64,000 nt of DNA from NCBI RefSeq assembly GCF_001422375.1, contig NZ_LMMU01000007.1, forward strand, positions 844,385 through 908,384. Direction: 5' to 3'. A program made the translations under genes and the position numbers. This DNA is from Methylobacterium sp. Leaf99 (lineage in GTDB: Bacteria; Pseudomonadota; Alphaproteobacteria; Rhizobiales; Beijerinckiaceae). Positions 1 through 7,948 of this stretch are shown one piece after another; the stretch's first letter is position 1, and each line of letters starts with the position of its first letter. The notes beneath the pieces were generated by a model. It was not told the origin of the DNA, did not search any database, and saw nothing but the letters and a program-made list of their open reading frames with translations.

Positions 1-606
1 GACTGGGCGGCGGCGCCCGACCGCTACAACCTCATCGCCGAGCCGTGGGAAGACTACGACGGCCTCGTCATCACCGAGCGCTTCCCCGATTTCAGCTTCG
101 CCGTGGCCTGTCGCCTGTTCGGCCTGCGCGAGCTCGGGCCCGGCCTGTCGCCGATGAACGCCTTCCTCACCCTCACGGGCATCGAGACCCTGCCCCTGCG
201 CATGGCGCGCCACTGCGCCAACGCCCGGACGGTGGCGGGCTTCCTCAAGGATCACCCGGCCGTGGCGTGGGTGAGCTATCCCGCCCTGCCCGGCCAGCCG
301 GGGGAGGCCCTCGCGGCGCGGTACGTGCCGGACGGACCGGGCTCGATCTTCACCTTCGCCCTGAAGGGCGGCGAGCCGGCGGCGATCCGGTTCATCATGG
401 GTCTCAAGCTCGTCTCGCACCTCGTCAACATCGGCGAGATCAAGTCCCTGGCGATCCACCCGGCGACGACGACGCACCGTCAGCTGCTGCCGCACGAGAA
501 GCAGGCCGCCATGGTGGGACCCGAGACCGTGCGCCTCTCCATCGGCCTGGAGAACGCCGAGGACCTCATCGCCGACATCGAGCAGGCCCTGGCGCAGGCG
601 GGCTGA
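1..606 (+). CDS. metY: O-acetylhomoserine sulfhydrylase, C-terminal part (5' end cut by window)
   Basis: About 201 C-terminal residues of a PLP-dependent Cys/Met-metabolism enzyme; the reading frame is open from base 1, so the start lies outside the window. Visible family features are the LSPMNAFLTLTGIETLPLRM stretch and the late LVNIGEIKSLAIHPATTTH block, which in this family lies near the substrate carboxylate. The PLP lysine would be upstream and is not seen. These enzymes make homocysteine from O-acetylhomoserine and sulfide in the cytoplasm. The LAIHPATTTHRQL form fits the O-acetylhomoserine branch (MetY) better than the O-succinyl branch (MetZ), but that choice is an inference from a partial sequence. 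The gene converges on the GGDEF-EAL gene with a 36 bp gap. Confidence 0.85.
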   Translation, partial: DWAAAPDRYNLIAEPWEDYDGLVITERFPDFSFAVACRLFGLRELGPGLSPMNAFLTLTGIETLPLRMARHCANARTVAGFLKDHPAVAWVSYPALPGQPGEALAARYVPDGPGSIFTFALKGGEPAAIRFIMGLKLVSHLVNIGEIKSLAIHPATTTHRQLLPHEKQAAMVGPETVRLSIGLENAEDLIADIEQALAQAG

Positions 607-642
607 ACCGCCTTTCGAGCGGTACGCCAGCACCGTCCGGCG

Positions 643-2958
643 TCAGGCGCGAACCGGGACATCTCCGGTGTTCGGGGTCAGGAAACCCGGCACCCGCTCG
701 GCCGGCATCGGCCTGCCGTAGAGGTAGCCCTGGACGTAGCCGCAGCCCTCCGCCAGGAGGACCCGCGCCTGCGCTTCGGTCTCGACGCCCTCCGCCGTGA
801 CGTCGAGGCCGAGGCTGCGTCCGAGTTGGAGGACGGCGGTGACGATGGCGGCGTCGTCCGAGTCGCGCTCGAGGTCCTGGACGAAACTGCGATCGATCTT
901 GATCTCATCCACCGGAAAACGCTTCAGGTGCGTGAGAGAGGCGTACCCCGTCCCGAAATCGTCCAGGGCCACGCGGATACCGGCGGCGTGCAGGGCGTCG
1001 AGGACGGGCCCGACCCGATCGCCGTTCCCGCCCAGGAGCACCGTCTCGGTGATTTCGACGCCGATCCGGTCGCGGGCGAGGCCAACCGCGGCGATATCCG
1101 CCAGGAGCGCCTCGGCGAGGTCGCCTTCGCCGAACTGCGCCGAGGACAGGTTGAGGAACACCCGCCCCGGATCGTGGCCGCCATCGATCCAGCGGGTGAC
1201 GTCGGAGACGATCTGTCGGCGCAGGACCCGACCGACCCCGATTCCGATCTCCGGATCGTCGAACACCGCGGCGAAGGCGGCGGGTGCGAGCAAACCGCGG
1301 GCCGGATGCCGCCAGCGCGCCAGGGCCTCGAAACCGACCACACCGCCCGTCGCGAGATCGACCTTGGGCTGATAGAACGGGACCAATCCACCCTCTTCGA
1401 GGGCCACGCGCATCTCACGGATGAGGGTCACGCGATCTTCGATGATCGCGCGAAGACTCGGCACGAAGCGCATGGCGCGATTCCGCCCCGCCCCCTTCGC
1501 CGCGTAGAGGGCGAGATCCGCGTCGGTGAACAGGTCGGTCGAACTCTTCGCGTCGGCGGGATAGACGGCGATGCCGAGACTGGCACGCGGGGCGACGATG
1601 CGGCCGCCGATGGCGGTGGGTGGTCGAAGGGCGTCCAGGATCACGTCGCTCAAGGCGTCGAGGTCGCGAGGCCCTGCTTCGCCGACAGGTCCGCACGGTG
1701 CGATGACGACGAACTCGTCGCCGCCCAGGCGTGCCACGAGGTCGCTCGGTTGCGTCACGTCGTTCAGCCGCCGGGCGACTTCCTTGAGCAGGGTGTCGCC
1801 GGCATCGTGGCCGAGGGTGTCGTTGACCTCCTTGAAGGCGTCGAGATCGATGAGGATCAATCCGACCTCGCCACCCACGACCCGGGCGTGCGCCAGGGCG
1901 TTGTCGAGGGTCGCCTGGAACAGGGCGCGATTGGGCAGTCCGGTGAGAACGTCGTGGTTGGCCGCGATCCGGATGCGCTCCTCCACCGCCTTGCGGCTGG
2001 TGATGTCGACGAGGCTTGAGACGATGTACGGTACCCCGTCGGCCTGGACCGTCTCCATCGACAGGAGGATGTCGCGCCGGGCTCCGGCGAGGGTCGTGAT
2101 GCTCGACTCCTGGTCGCGGGTCGATCCGTGGGCGTCGAGAAGCGCCTGGAGGCGGCGTCGCTCGCTCGAATCGACCACATCGCGCGTGGTGTAGCGGACG
2201 ATGCTCGCCCGGTCCGGAATTCCGAAGAACGCCAGGCCGGCGTCGTTCACGTTCACGAACCGGCCGTCCGACTGGCATGAGACCACGATCGGCACGGGCA
2301 CGGCCCGGAACATCGTCTCGAACAGCCGGCGGCTGTCGGCGAGCTCGTCATTGGCACGCTGCGCCGCCCGGACCGCCGTCCACTCCAGCCGCCGCAGGCG
2401 GTTCCAGCGAACGACGAAGAGGAGGATCGGCACGTTCGACATGGCGGTCGCCATCACGATGCCCAGGGCCGTGGGGGGAACCGGCGCCGGGAGCAGGTAC
2501 CCGCAGAGCAGCACCACGGTGCAGAAGTTGCCGGAGATCAAGGTCCAGCGGAAACTCGTCGGCACCACGAGCATGTAGACCGCGGGGAGCATCAGCAGGA
2601 CGAACAGCGCGATGTCCGACCGCGTCGAGCACAGATACCCCACCGCAACGGCACTGACGAACTGCCATCCGATCATCACCCGTTGCAGGGCGGGAAACCC
2701 GTCGACGGTCCGCACGGCCCGGTAGGCCACGTAGGACACCACGATGACGGTGAGCCGTGCGGTGATGGCCGGGAGGAAATGCGCCTGTCCGTAAAAGCGC
2801 GCGTCGCTCAACAGGAACAGGCCGTTGAGGACGACGGCGAACAGGAAGATGAGGCGGGTGTGCCGGATCGTTTCCGGCAGCCGCTCGGCCTGGAAAGCGG
2901 CTTCGCGCTCGGGGACGGCGAACTCGCCGCCGATGGGGTGGAGACGGTTGCTCGGCAT
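643..2958 (-). CDS. Membrane-bound PAS-GGDEF-EAL cyclic-di-GMP enzyme
   Basis: 771 residues. The N-terminal third (about residues 30-190) holds five or six hydrophobic segments, followed by a PAS domain (about 205-325), a GGDEF domain and a C-terminal EAL domain. The cyclase signature RLGGDEF is intact. The position of the usual RxxD product-inhibition site just upstream reads QPSD, so that site looks absent. The phosphodiesterase half keeps FEALARW, LDDFGTGYASL, the lysine in VDEIKIDRSF and TAEGVE, so both activities are plausible and net direction cannot be told. The start is an ATG at 2958. The gene follows trmJ on the same strand after about 120 bp. The membrane module suggests sensing in or at the inner membrane; the ligand is unknown. 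Confidence 0.9.
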   Translation of the reverse strand: MPSNRLHPIGGEFAVPEREAAFQAERLPETIRHTRLIFLFAVVLNGLFLLSDARFYGQAHFLPAITARLTVIVVSYVAYRAVRTVDGFPALQRVMIGWQFVSAVAVGYLCSTRSDIALFVLLMLPAVYMLVVPTSFRWTLISGNFCTVVLLCGYLLPAPVPPTALGIVMATAMSNVPILLFVVRWNRLRRLEWTAVRAAQRANDELADSRRLFETMFRAVPVPIVVSCQSDGRFVNVNDAGLAFFGIPDRASIVRYTTRDVVDSSERRRLQALLDAHGSTRDQESSITTLAGARRDILLSMETVQADGVPYIVSSLVDITSRKAVEERIRIAANHDVLTGLPNRALFQATLDNALAHARVVGGEVGLILIDLDAFKEVNDTLGHDAGDTLLKEVARRLNDVTQPSDLVARLGGDEFVVIAPCGPVGEAGPRDLDALSDVILDALRPPTAIGGRIVAPRASLGIAVYPADAKSSTDLFTDADLALYAAKGAGRNRAMRFVPSLRAIIEDRVTLIREMRVALEEGGLVPFYQPKVDLATGGVVGFEALARWRHPARGLLAPAAFAAVFDDPEIGIGVGRVLRRQIVSDVTRWIDGGHDPGRVFLNLSSAQFGEGDLAEALLADIAAVGLARDRIGVEITETVLLGGNGDRVGPVLDALHAAGIRVALDDFGTGYASLTHLKRFPVDEIKIDRSFVQDLERDSDDAAIVTAVLQLGRSLGLDVTAEGVETEAQARVLLAEGCGYVQGYLYGRPMPAERVPGFLTPNTGDVPVRA

Positions 2959-3077
2959 GGCACTCCGCCCTTTGCACGAGAAAGCTGGCGCAGAGCTTAA
3001 GGGGCCGCACGAAAAACCTGTCGCCGTCGGTCATCGCCCCGAGCACGAGGGCACCACGGGAGTTTCACGGGAGGCCG

Positions 3078-3815
3078 TCACGAGGTGCTGCGATCACCCC
3101 GCGGGGGCCGCCGGAGGGCGCGCAGGGCGCCGCGCAGGGTGCGCACGTCCTGTTCCGTCATCGCCATGCGGTGGAGCATGTCGCGCATGTTGCGGGCGAT
3201 GATATCGCGCTTCTCCGGCGGGTAGAATCCGGCCGTCGCCAGGCTGTCCTCGAGGGCTCCGACGAGGGAGGCCATGGCCTCGCGGGTCGCGGGCGGCGCC
3301 AGCATCTCGCCCGAGAAAGGCAGGCGCGCGAGTCCCGCCGCCCGGCGCCACTCGTATCCGACGAGGAGAACCCCCTGGGCGAGATTGAGGGAGGGGAACT
3401 CCTCCGTCACCGGAAAGGTCACGATGGCGTCGGCGAGCGACACCTCTTCGTTGCTCAGGCCAGCCCGCTCGCGCCCGAACAGGATGCCGACCCTCTGACC
3501 GTCCCGGACGACGACATCGCGCATGGCGTCGTCGGGACCCATCACGCGCTTCATCTGCCCGCGCTCGCGCGCCGTCGTCGCAAGGACGTAGTGAAGGTCG
3601 GCGATCGCCTCCGCGACCGTGGCGAACACCGTCGCGTTGTCGAGCACATGGGTCGCGCCCGAGGCCGCCTCGCGCACGCCCTTCTTCGGCCAGCCGTTCT
3701 TCGGGGCCACGAGGCGGAGTTGGGACAGACCGAAATTGGCCATGGCGCGCGCGACCATGCCGATATTCTCGGCCAGCTGCGGCTCGACGAGGACGACGAC
3801 GGGCGCGCTCGGCAT
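3078..3815 (-). CDS. trmJ: tRNA (cytidine/uridine-2'-O-)-methyltransferase TrmJ
   Basis: 245 residues, the normal length for this SPOUT-class RNA 2'-O-methyltransferase. Visible motifs are the N-terminal VLVEPQLAENIGMVARAMAN block and the knot-forming regions ILFGRERAGLSNEE and FPSLNLAQGVLL, which build the trefoil-knot SAM site. TrmJ modifies nucleotide 32 in the anticodon loop of several tRNAs. The start codon lies 4 bp after the stop codon of the upstream Fae homologue, so the two are almost certainly co-transcribed, although no functional link is known. A TrmH/LasT-type relative is the only other realistic reading; the N-terminal block favours TrmJ. Confidence 0.88.
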   Translation of the reverse strand: MPSAPVVVLVEPQLAENIGMVARAMANFGLSQLRLVAPKNGWPKKGVREAASGATHVLDNATVFATVAEAIADLHYVLATTARERGQMKRVMGPDDAMRDVVVRDGQRVGILFGRERAGLSNEEVSLADAIVTFPVTEEFPSLNLAQGVLLVGYEWRRAAGLARLPFSGEMLAPPATREAMASLVGALEDSLATAGFYPPEKRDIIARNMRDMLHRMAMTEQDVRTLRGALRALRRPPRGDRSTS

Positions 3816-3819
3816 GGGC

Positions 3820-4368
3820 CTAGATCTTTCCGTCGAGGCCCATCTGGTAATATTTGTGGATGATCTTGTCCTGGTTCTCCAGCAGCCAGTCGATGGACGG
3901 CTCGTTGGTCATGGCCTTGCGGATGGCCTCGGTCATGCCCTTCCGCTGAATCTCGAACAGGGCCTTGTGGTCCACGGTCTCGGCCTCGATCACCCCGGGG
4001 CTGAGCCAGACCGAGCAGATGATGCCGAGGTCGTTGGCCTTTTCCTTGGGGATATAGCCCAGCCGCACGGCGTCGAGGACGCCGTTGGCGATGGCGAACT
4101 GCACGGTGCCCATGAGAATCGAGGTGTACTTCGACTCGGTCACGCTCACCTTGGAGACGCACAGGGTCACCGGGCGGACCATGATGTCGGTGTTGAGCAG
4201 GGCGAAGACGCGGCTGTGGCCGACCACCTGATCGCCCGTGAGGGTGGCGAGCGCGATGCCGACAGGTCCATCGAGTTCGCCGATGATGACCTCCGGCTCG
4301 GCGGCCGTGTTGGGCGGGCCGCCCGCGACCAGGGCCTCGCCGGCCCGCAGGATGATGCGTTCGCTCAT
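3820..4368 (-). CDS. Formaldehyde-activating enzyme (Fae) family protein lacking the catalytic His
   Basis: 182 residues from the ATG at 4368; the open frame runs further upstream but without family similarity. The protein follows Fae across its length: an N-terminal GEALV, IIG at residues 28-30, a PVTLCVSKVSV stretch, FAIANGVLDAVRLGYIP and a late EPSIDW. Characterised Fae condenses formaldehyde with tetrahydromethanopterin. From remembered Fae sequence, the active-site histidine (His17 of the crystal structure) lies six residues before the G of IIG; here that place is Glu24. The family is known to have paralogues of unclear role in Methylobacterium (Fae2/Fae3 type), and this is probably one of them. 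It is divergent from icd and 4 bp from trmJ. It may bind a pterin or carbonyl compound rather than catalyse the Fae reaction. Confidence 0.8.
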   Translation of the reverse strand: MSERIILRAGEALVAGGPPNTAAEPEVIIGELDGPVGIALATLTGDQVVGHSRVFALLNTDIMVRPVTLCVSKVSVTESKYTSILMGTVQFAIANGVLDAVRLGYIPKEKANDLGIICSVWLSPGVIEAETVDHKALFEIQRKGMTEAIRKAMTNEPSIDWLLENQDKIIHKYYQMGLDGKI

Positions 4369-4588
4369 GGTTTTTCTGTTCCGTCCCACTTCGTGATGGG
4401 AGCCAGATCCCCCCTCGCGCCGCGAATGTCCAGAGGCGCGGTGGCCCTGACAGATGCCGCTGCCTGTCACGGCGCCAGAGGTCCCGTCCGCCTTCCGTCG
4501 CTGCGACGCCCGCGCTATGACCCGCCCGCGGGGCCGCACGGCATTTGCATGGGGCCCCTCGGAATCTTTGCGGAAGGCCTGACACGCG

Positions 4589-5800
4589 ATGGATAAGATC
4601 AAGGTAGCCAAGCCCGTCGTCGAACTCGACGGCGACGAGATGACCCGGATCATCTGGAGCGAGATCAAGACCAAGCTCATCCACCCCTATCTCGACCTCG
4701 ACCTCGAGTATTACGATCTCGGCGTCGAGCACCGCGATGCCACGGGCGACCGGGTGACCGTCGAGGCCGCCGAGGCGATCAAGCGCCACGGCGTCGGCGT
4801 GAAGTGCGCCACCATCACCCCCGACGAGCAGCGGGTGAAGGAATTCAACCTCAAGGAAATGTGGAAGTCGCCCAATGGCACGATCCGCAACATCCTCGGC
4901 GGCGTGATCTTCCGCGAGCCGATCATCTGCAAGAACGTACCCCGCCTCGTTCCGGGCTGGACCCAGCCCATCGTCGTCGGGCGCCACGCCTACGGCGACC
5001 AGTACAAGGCAACGGACTTCAAGGTGCCGGGCAAGGGCCGCCTCACCATCAAGTTCGAGGGCGAGGACGGCACCGTCATCGAGCGGGAAGTGTTCAACTT
5101 CCCCTCCCCCGGCGTCGCCCAGGCCATGTACAACCTCGACGATTCGATCCGCGACTTCGCCCGTGCCTCGATGAACTACGGTCTCAACCGCAAGTACCCG
5201 GTCTATCTGTCCACCAAGAACACCATCCTCAAAGCCTATGACGGCCGGTTCAAGGACCTGTTCGAGGAGGTGTTCCAGAACGAGTTCAAGGCCAAGTTCG
5301 ACGCGGCCGGCATCACCTACGAGCACCGCCTCATCGACGACATGGTGGCCTCGGCCCTCAAATGGTCCGGCGGCTACGTCTGGGCCTGCAAGAACTACGA
5401 CGGCGACGTGCAGTCCGACACCGTCGCCCAGGGCTTCGGATCGCTGGGCCTGATGACCTCCGTGCTCCTCACCCCCGACGGCCAGACCGTGGAGGCCGAA
5501 GCCGCGCACGGCACGGTGACGCGCCACTACCGCGAGCATCAGAAGGGCAAGGAGACCTCGACCAACTCCATCGCGTCGATCTTCGCATGGTCGCGCGGTC
5601 TCGCCCACCGGGCCAAGCTCGACGGCAACGCGGATCTGGCCAAGTTCGCCACCACCCTGGAGACGGTCTGCGTCGATACCGTCGAGGCCGGGTTCATGAC
5701 CAAGGACCTCGCCCTCCTCGTCGGCCCGGACCAGAAGTGGCTCTCGACGACGGGCTTCCTCGACAAGGTCGATCAGCACCTCAAGGCCGCCATGGCCTGA
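4589..5800 (+). CDS. icd: NADP-dependent isocitrate dehydrogenase, eukaryote-like type
   Basis: 403 residues. It oxidises isocitrate to 2-oxoglutarate, making NADPH, in the TCA cycle. The N-terminal [14 protein letters not shown], the substrate-binding stretch [19 protein letters not shown], and [18 protein letters not shown] near the C-terminus are diagnostic of the dimeric type II (mitochondrial-like) enzyme common in Alphaproteobacteria, not of the E. coli type. The ATG at 4589 opens directly into the conserved block, so the start is secure. It is divergent from the Fae homologue across about 220 bp, which must hold promoters for both; I could not pick out convincing hexamers there. It converges on the small basic-protein gene. 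Confidence 0.97.
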   Translation: MDKIKVAKPVVELDGDEMTRIIWSEIKTKLIHPYLDLDLEYYDLGVEHRDATGDRVTVEAAEAIKRHGVGVKCATITPDEQRVKEFNLKEMWKSPNGTIRNILGGVIFREPIICKNVPRLVPGWTQPIVVGRHAYGDQYKATDFKVPGKGRLTIKFEGEDGTVIEREVFNFPSPGVAQAMYNLDDSIRDFARASMNYGLNRKYPVYLSTKNTILKAYDGRFKDLFEEVFQNEFKAKFDAAGITYEHRLIDDMVASALKWSGGYVWACKNYDGDVQSDTVAQGFGSLGLMTSVLLTPDGQTVEAEAAHGTVTRHYREHQKGKETSTNSIASIFAWSRGLAHRAKLDGNADLAKFATTLETVCVDTVEAGFMTKDLALLVGPDQKWLSTTGFLDKVDQHLKAAMA

Positions 5801-5838
5801 GACGGAGGACGCGGCTTCGTCGGGGGCGGGGCCGCACC

Positions 5839-6150
5839 TCAAGCCTTGGCGGCGTTGCGCCTGCGCGTCTCGGCGGCCTTCTTCGCCGAGGCCGAGCGCT
5901 GTTCCGGCGTGCGGGCGGCGGAGGCCTTGCCGCCGGCCTCGCCACCCGCATGGGCCGCCAGGTGGCCGGTCGATCGACCCCGGCCCGATCCGCCGGGTTT
6001 CTTCCCGCCGCCGTCATCCTTGTTGACGGTGGCCCAGGCGCGCGCCTCAGCAGCTTTTTCCGGAACGCCACGGGCCTCGTAAGATTCGGCGATGTGCTCG
6101 GCCTTGCGCACCTGCTTGTCGGTATAGCGGGACTTGTCGCCCTGCGGCAT
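5839..6150 (-). CDS. Small basic Lys/Ala/Gly-rich protein (KGG-like, often named plasmid stabilisation protein)
   Basis: 103 residues. The N-terminal half (MPQGDKSRYTDKQVRKAEHI) is a charged helix-forming segment followed by SYEARGVPEKAAEARAWATV. The middle is Gly-rich with GGKKPGG, and the last 25 residues are Lys/Arg/Ala-rich, resembling histone-H1-like tails. Relatives in Rhizobiales are commonly annotated as plasmid stabilisation proteins, but nothing in the sequence shows that role; nucleic-acid binding or stress protection is an equally fair guess. The ATG at 6150 has a GGGAG sequence about seven bases upstream. It lies between icd (convergent) and the LOV kinase (same strand, 25 bp upstream). 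Confidence 0.75.
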   Translation of the reverse strand: MPQGDKSRYTDKQVRKAEHIAESYEARGVPEKAAEARAWATVNKDDGGGKKPGGSGRGRSTGHLAAHAGGEAGGKASAARTPEQRSASAKKAAETRRRNAAKA

Positions 6151-6175
6151 GGTCGGTCTCCCGTTCGCTGCCTCT

Positions 6176-7801
6176 TCAGCTCATCCCCATCGGCCCGTCG
6201 AGGACGGACCGGACCCGCCGGATCAGCTCCGTGCGACGGTAGGGCTTGTTCAGAAGTTCGAACTCGTTTCCCCCCGCATCGGTTCGCTCCAGGCTCGCCT
6301 CGGCGTAGCCCGTCGTAAGCAGCACCTTGAGGCAGGGCCGCCGGTCGCGGGCCGCGCGGGCCAGGACGATGCCGTTCATGCCGCCGGGCATGATCAGATC
6401 CGTGAACAGGAGATCGATGGTCGCGGCACTGTCCACGATCTCGAGGGCTTCGCGTCCGTTGCGGGCCATCAGAATCGTGTAGCCGAAGTCCCTCAGGATG
6501 GTGCGTGCGAGTTCCGCCACGTCCTCGCGGTCATCGACGATGAGCACCGTTTCGGTCCCGGGCGGCTCGACGGGCGGAGGATCGATACGGGGCGCGGCCC
6601 GCGTCTCGCCCTCTCCTCCCGCCGGGAACGACAGGCTCACGGCCGTGCCCTCGCCGACCTGTGAGGTGATCTGGGCAGCCCCCCCCGATTGCTTGGCGAA
6701 ACCGTAGACCATCGATAGGCCGAGGCCGGTGCCCTTGCCCTCCTCCTTGGTGGTGAAGAACGGGTCCATCACCCGCGCCAGCGCAGTGGACGGGATGCCG
6801 ACGCCGGTGTCGACGATGCTGACGGTGACGTAACGCCCGGGCTGAAGCGGGCCGCCATGGGCGTCGTGGCCGGGGCCGACCTCCCGGTTGCACGTGGCGA
6901 TAGTGACACGGCCGCCGTCCGGCATCGCGTCGCGGGCATTGATGAGGATATTGAGGAGCGCGACCTCAGTCTGGGCCGGATCGACCCGGCAGGTCCAGAG
7001 GTCGGGGGCGAGGCGCAGGTCGATGGTCACGGCATCCCCGAGGGTCCGGTCCACCCTCTCGCGCAGGTCGGTCACCAGGCTGTTGAGATTGACCGCGCGG
7101 CCCTGGAGGCGCTGGTTGCGCGCGAAGGCGAGGAGTTGCTGTGTCAGGATCGTGGCGCGTTCGGCGGCGACGCGGATGTTCTCCGTGGCCCGGCGTAGGC
7201 GGCCCGTATCCGGCTCCGGCCGGTCGAGCCCCGCGCTGAGGATGTCGACGTAGCCGACCACAACCTGCAGCAGGTTGTTGAAGTCGTGGGCGATCCCGCC
7301 GGTCAGCTGACCGAGGGCCTCCATCTTCTGTGCCTGGCCGAGGGCGTCCTCGGCATCGCGGCGGCGTGACACGTCGAGCTGGGAGGCGAAGAAGTACACG
7401 AGCTCGCCCGCGGCGTCGTAGACCGGCGAGATGAAGAGCGCGTTCCAGAACGTCGAGCCGTCCTTGCGATAGTTCAGGATCTCCGTGGCGAAGTCCTCGC
7501 GCGCGGCGATGGCGCGGGAAATTGCCGCCACGAGCTTTCGGTCGGTCTCCGGACCCTGGAGAAACCGGCAGTTGCGGCCCACCACCTCGTCGCGGACGTA
7601 ACCGGTCAGGTCTAGGAACGCCTGATTCGTGAAGATGATCGGATTGTCGTCCTGCCCCGGATCGGTGACGACCATGGGCATCCGCGTCGAAGCGATGGCG
7701 GCGAAGAAGAGATCACCGTGACGGTCGGTTCCGCCGGAGGCCGATCCGGTGGCCACCCGCACTCGCACACCCGTCGGCGGGGTTTCAGGCGTCTGGTTCA
7801 T
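6176..7801 (-). CDS. LOV-domain hybrid histidine kinase with C-terminal receiver
   Basis: 541 residues from the ATG at 7801; a TTG at 7855 is a possible longer start. Residues 31-145 form a PAS domain of the LOV type: GRNCRFLQG at 75-83 carries the flavin-adduct cysteine (Cys78), and [13 protein letters not shown] follows at the expected distance. The kinase core has the H-box [12 protein letters not shown] (His172) and ATPase motifs [15 protein letters not shown] and [15 protein letters not shown] receiver domain begins at about 417, with phospho-acceptor Asp468 in LLFTDLIMP. By family knowledge, blue light would form a cysteinyl-flavin bond and change kinase activity. No DNA-binding output is fused, so the partner is elsewhere or the receiver is a phosphate relay. 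It lies between the small basic-protein gene and glgX on the same strand. Confidence 0.9.
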   Translation of the reverse strand: MNQTPETPPTGVRVRVATGSASGGTDRHGDLFFAAIASTRMPMVVTDPGQDDNPIIFTNQAFLDLTGYVRDEVVGRNCRFLQGPETDRKLVAAISRAIAAREDFATEILNYRKDGSTFWNALFISPVYDAAGELVYFFASQLDVSRRRDAEDALGQAQKMEALGQLTGGIAHDFNNLLQVVVGYVDILSAGLDRPEPDTGRLRRATENIRVAAERATILTQQLLAFARNQRLQGRAVNLNSLVTDLRERVDRTLGDAVTIDLRLAPDLWTCRVDPAQTEVALLNILINARDAMPDGGRVTIATCNREVGPGHDAHGGPLQPGRYVTVSIVDTGVGIPSTALARVMDPFFTTKEEGKGTGLGLSMVYGFAKQSGGAAQITSQVGEGTAVSLSFPAGGEGETRAAPRIDPPPVEPPGTETVLIVDDREDVAELARTILRDFGYTILMARNGREALEIVDSAATIDLLFTDLIMPGGMNGIVLARAARDRRPCLKVLLTTGYAEASLERTDAGGNEFELLNKPYRRTELIRRVRSVLDGPMGMS

Positions 7802-7910
7802 GCGGGTCCGCTTCAAAGGAGCGTCGAACGGAGGGCGCGGTTCACGAGACGGCAACGGCCGAACCCGCTCCCGTATCCCTTCTTCAGCCGTCTCGGCCCA
7901 CGCCTTCGAG

Positions 7911-7945
7911 GCAGGGACGATGCCGGACCGGCACCGTCCCTGCGA
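7911..7945 (-). terminator. Inverted repeat just after glgX, possible transcript end
   Basis: A hairpin with outer arms gcagggacg / cgtccctgc, one mismatch, and a further 4 bp inner stem lies immediately beyond the glgX stop codon at 7949. There is no T-run on the minus strand after it, so it may be a transcript-end hairpin or mRNA stabiliser rather than a classical intrinsic terminator. Confidence 0.4.
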
Positions 7946-7948
7946 CGG

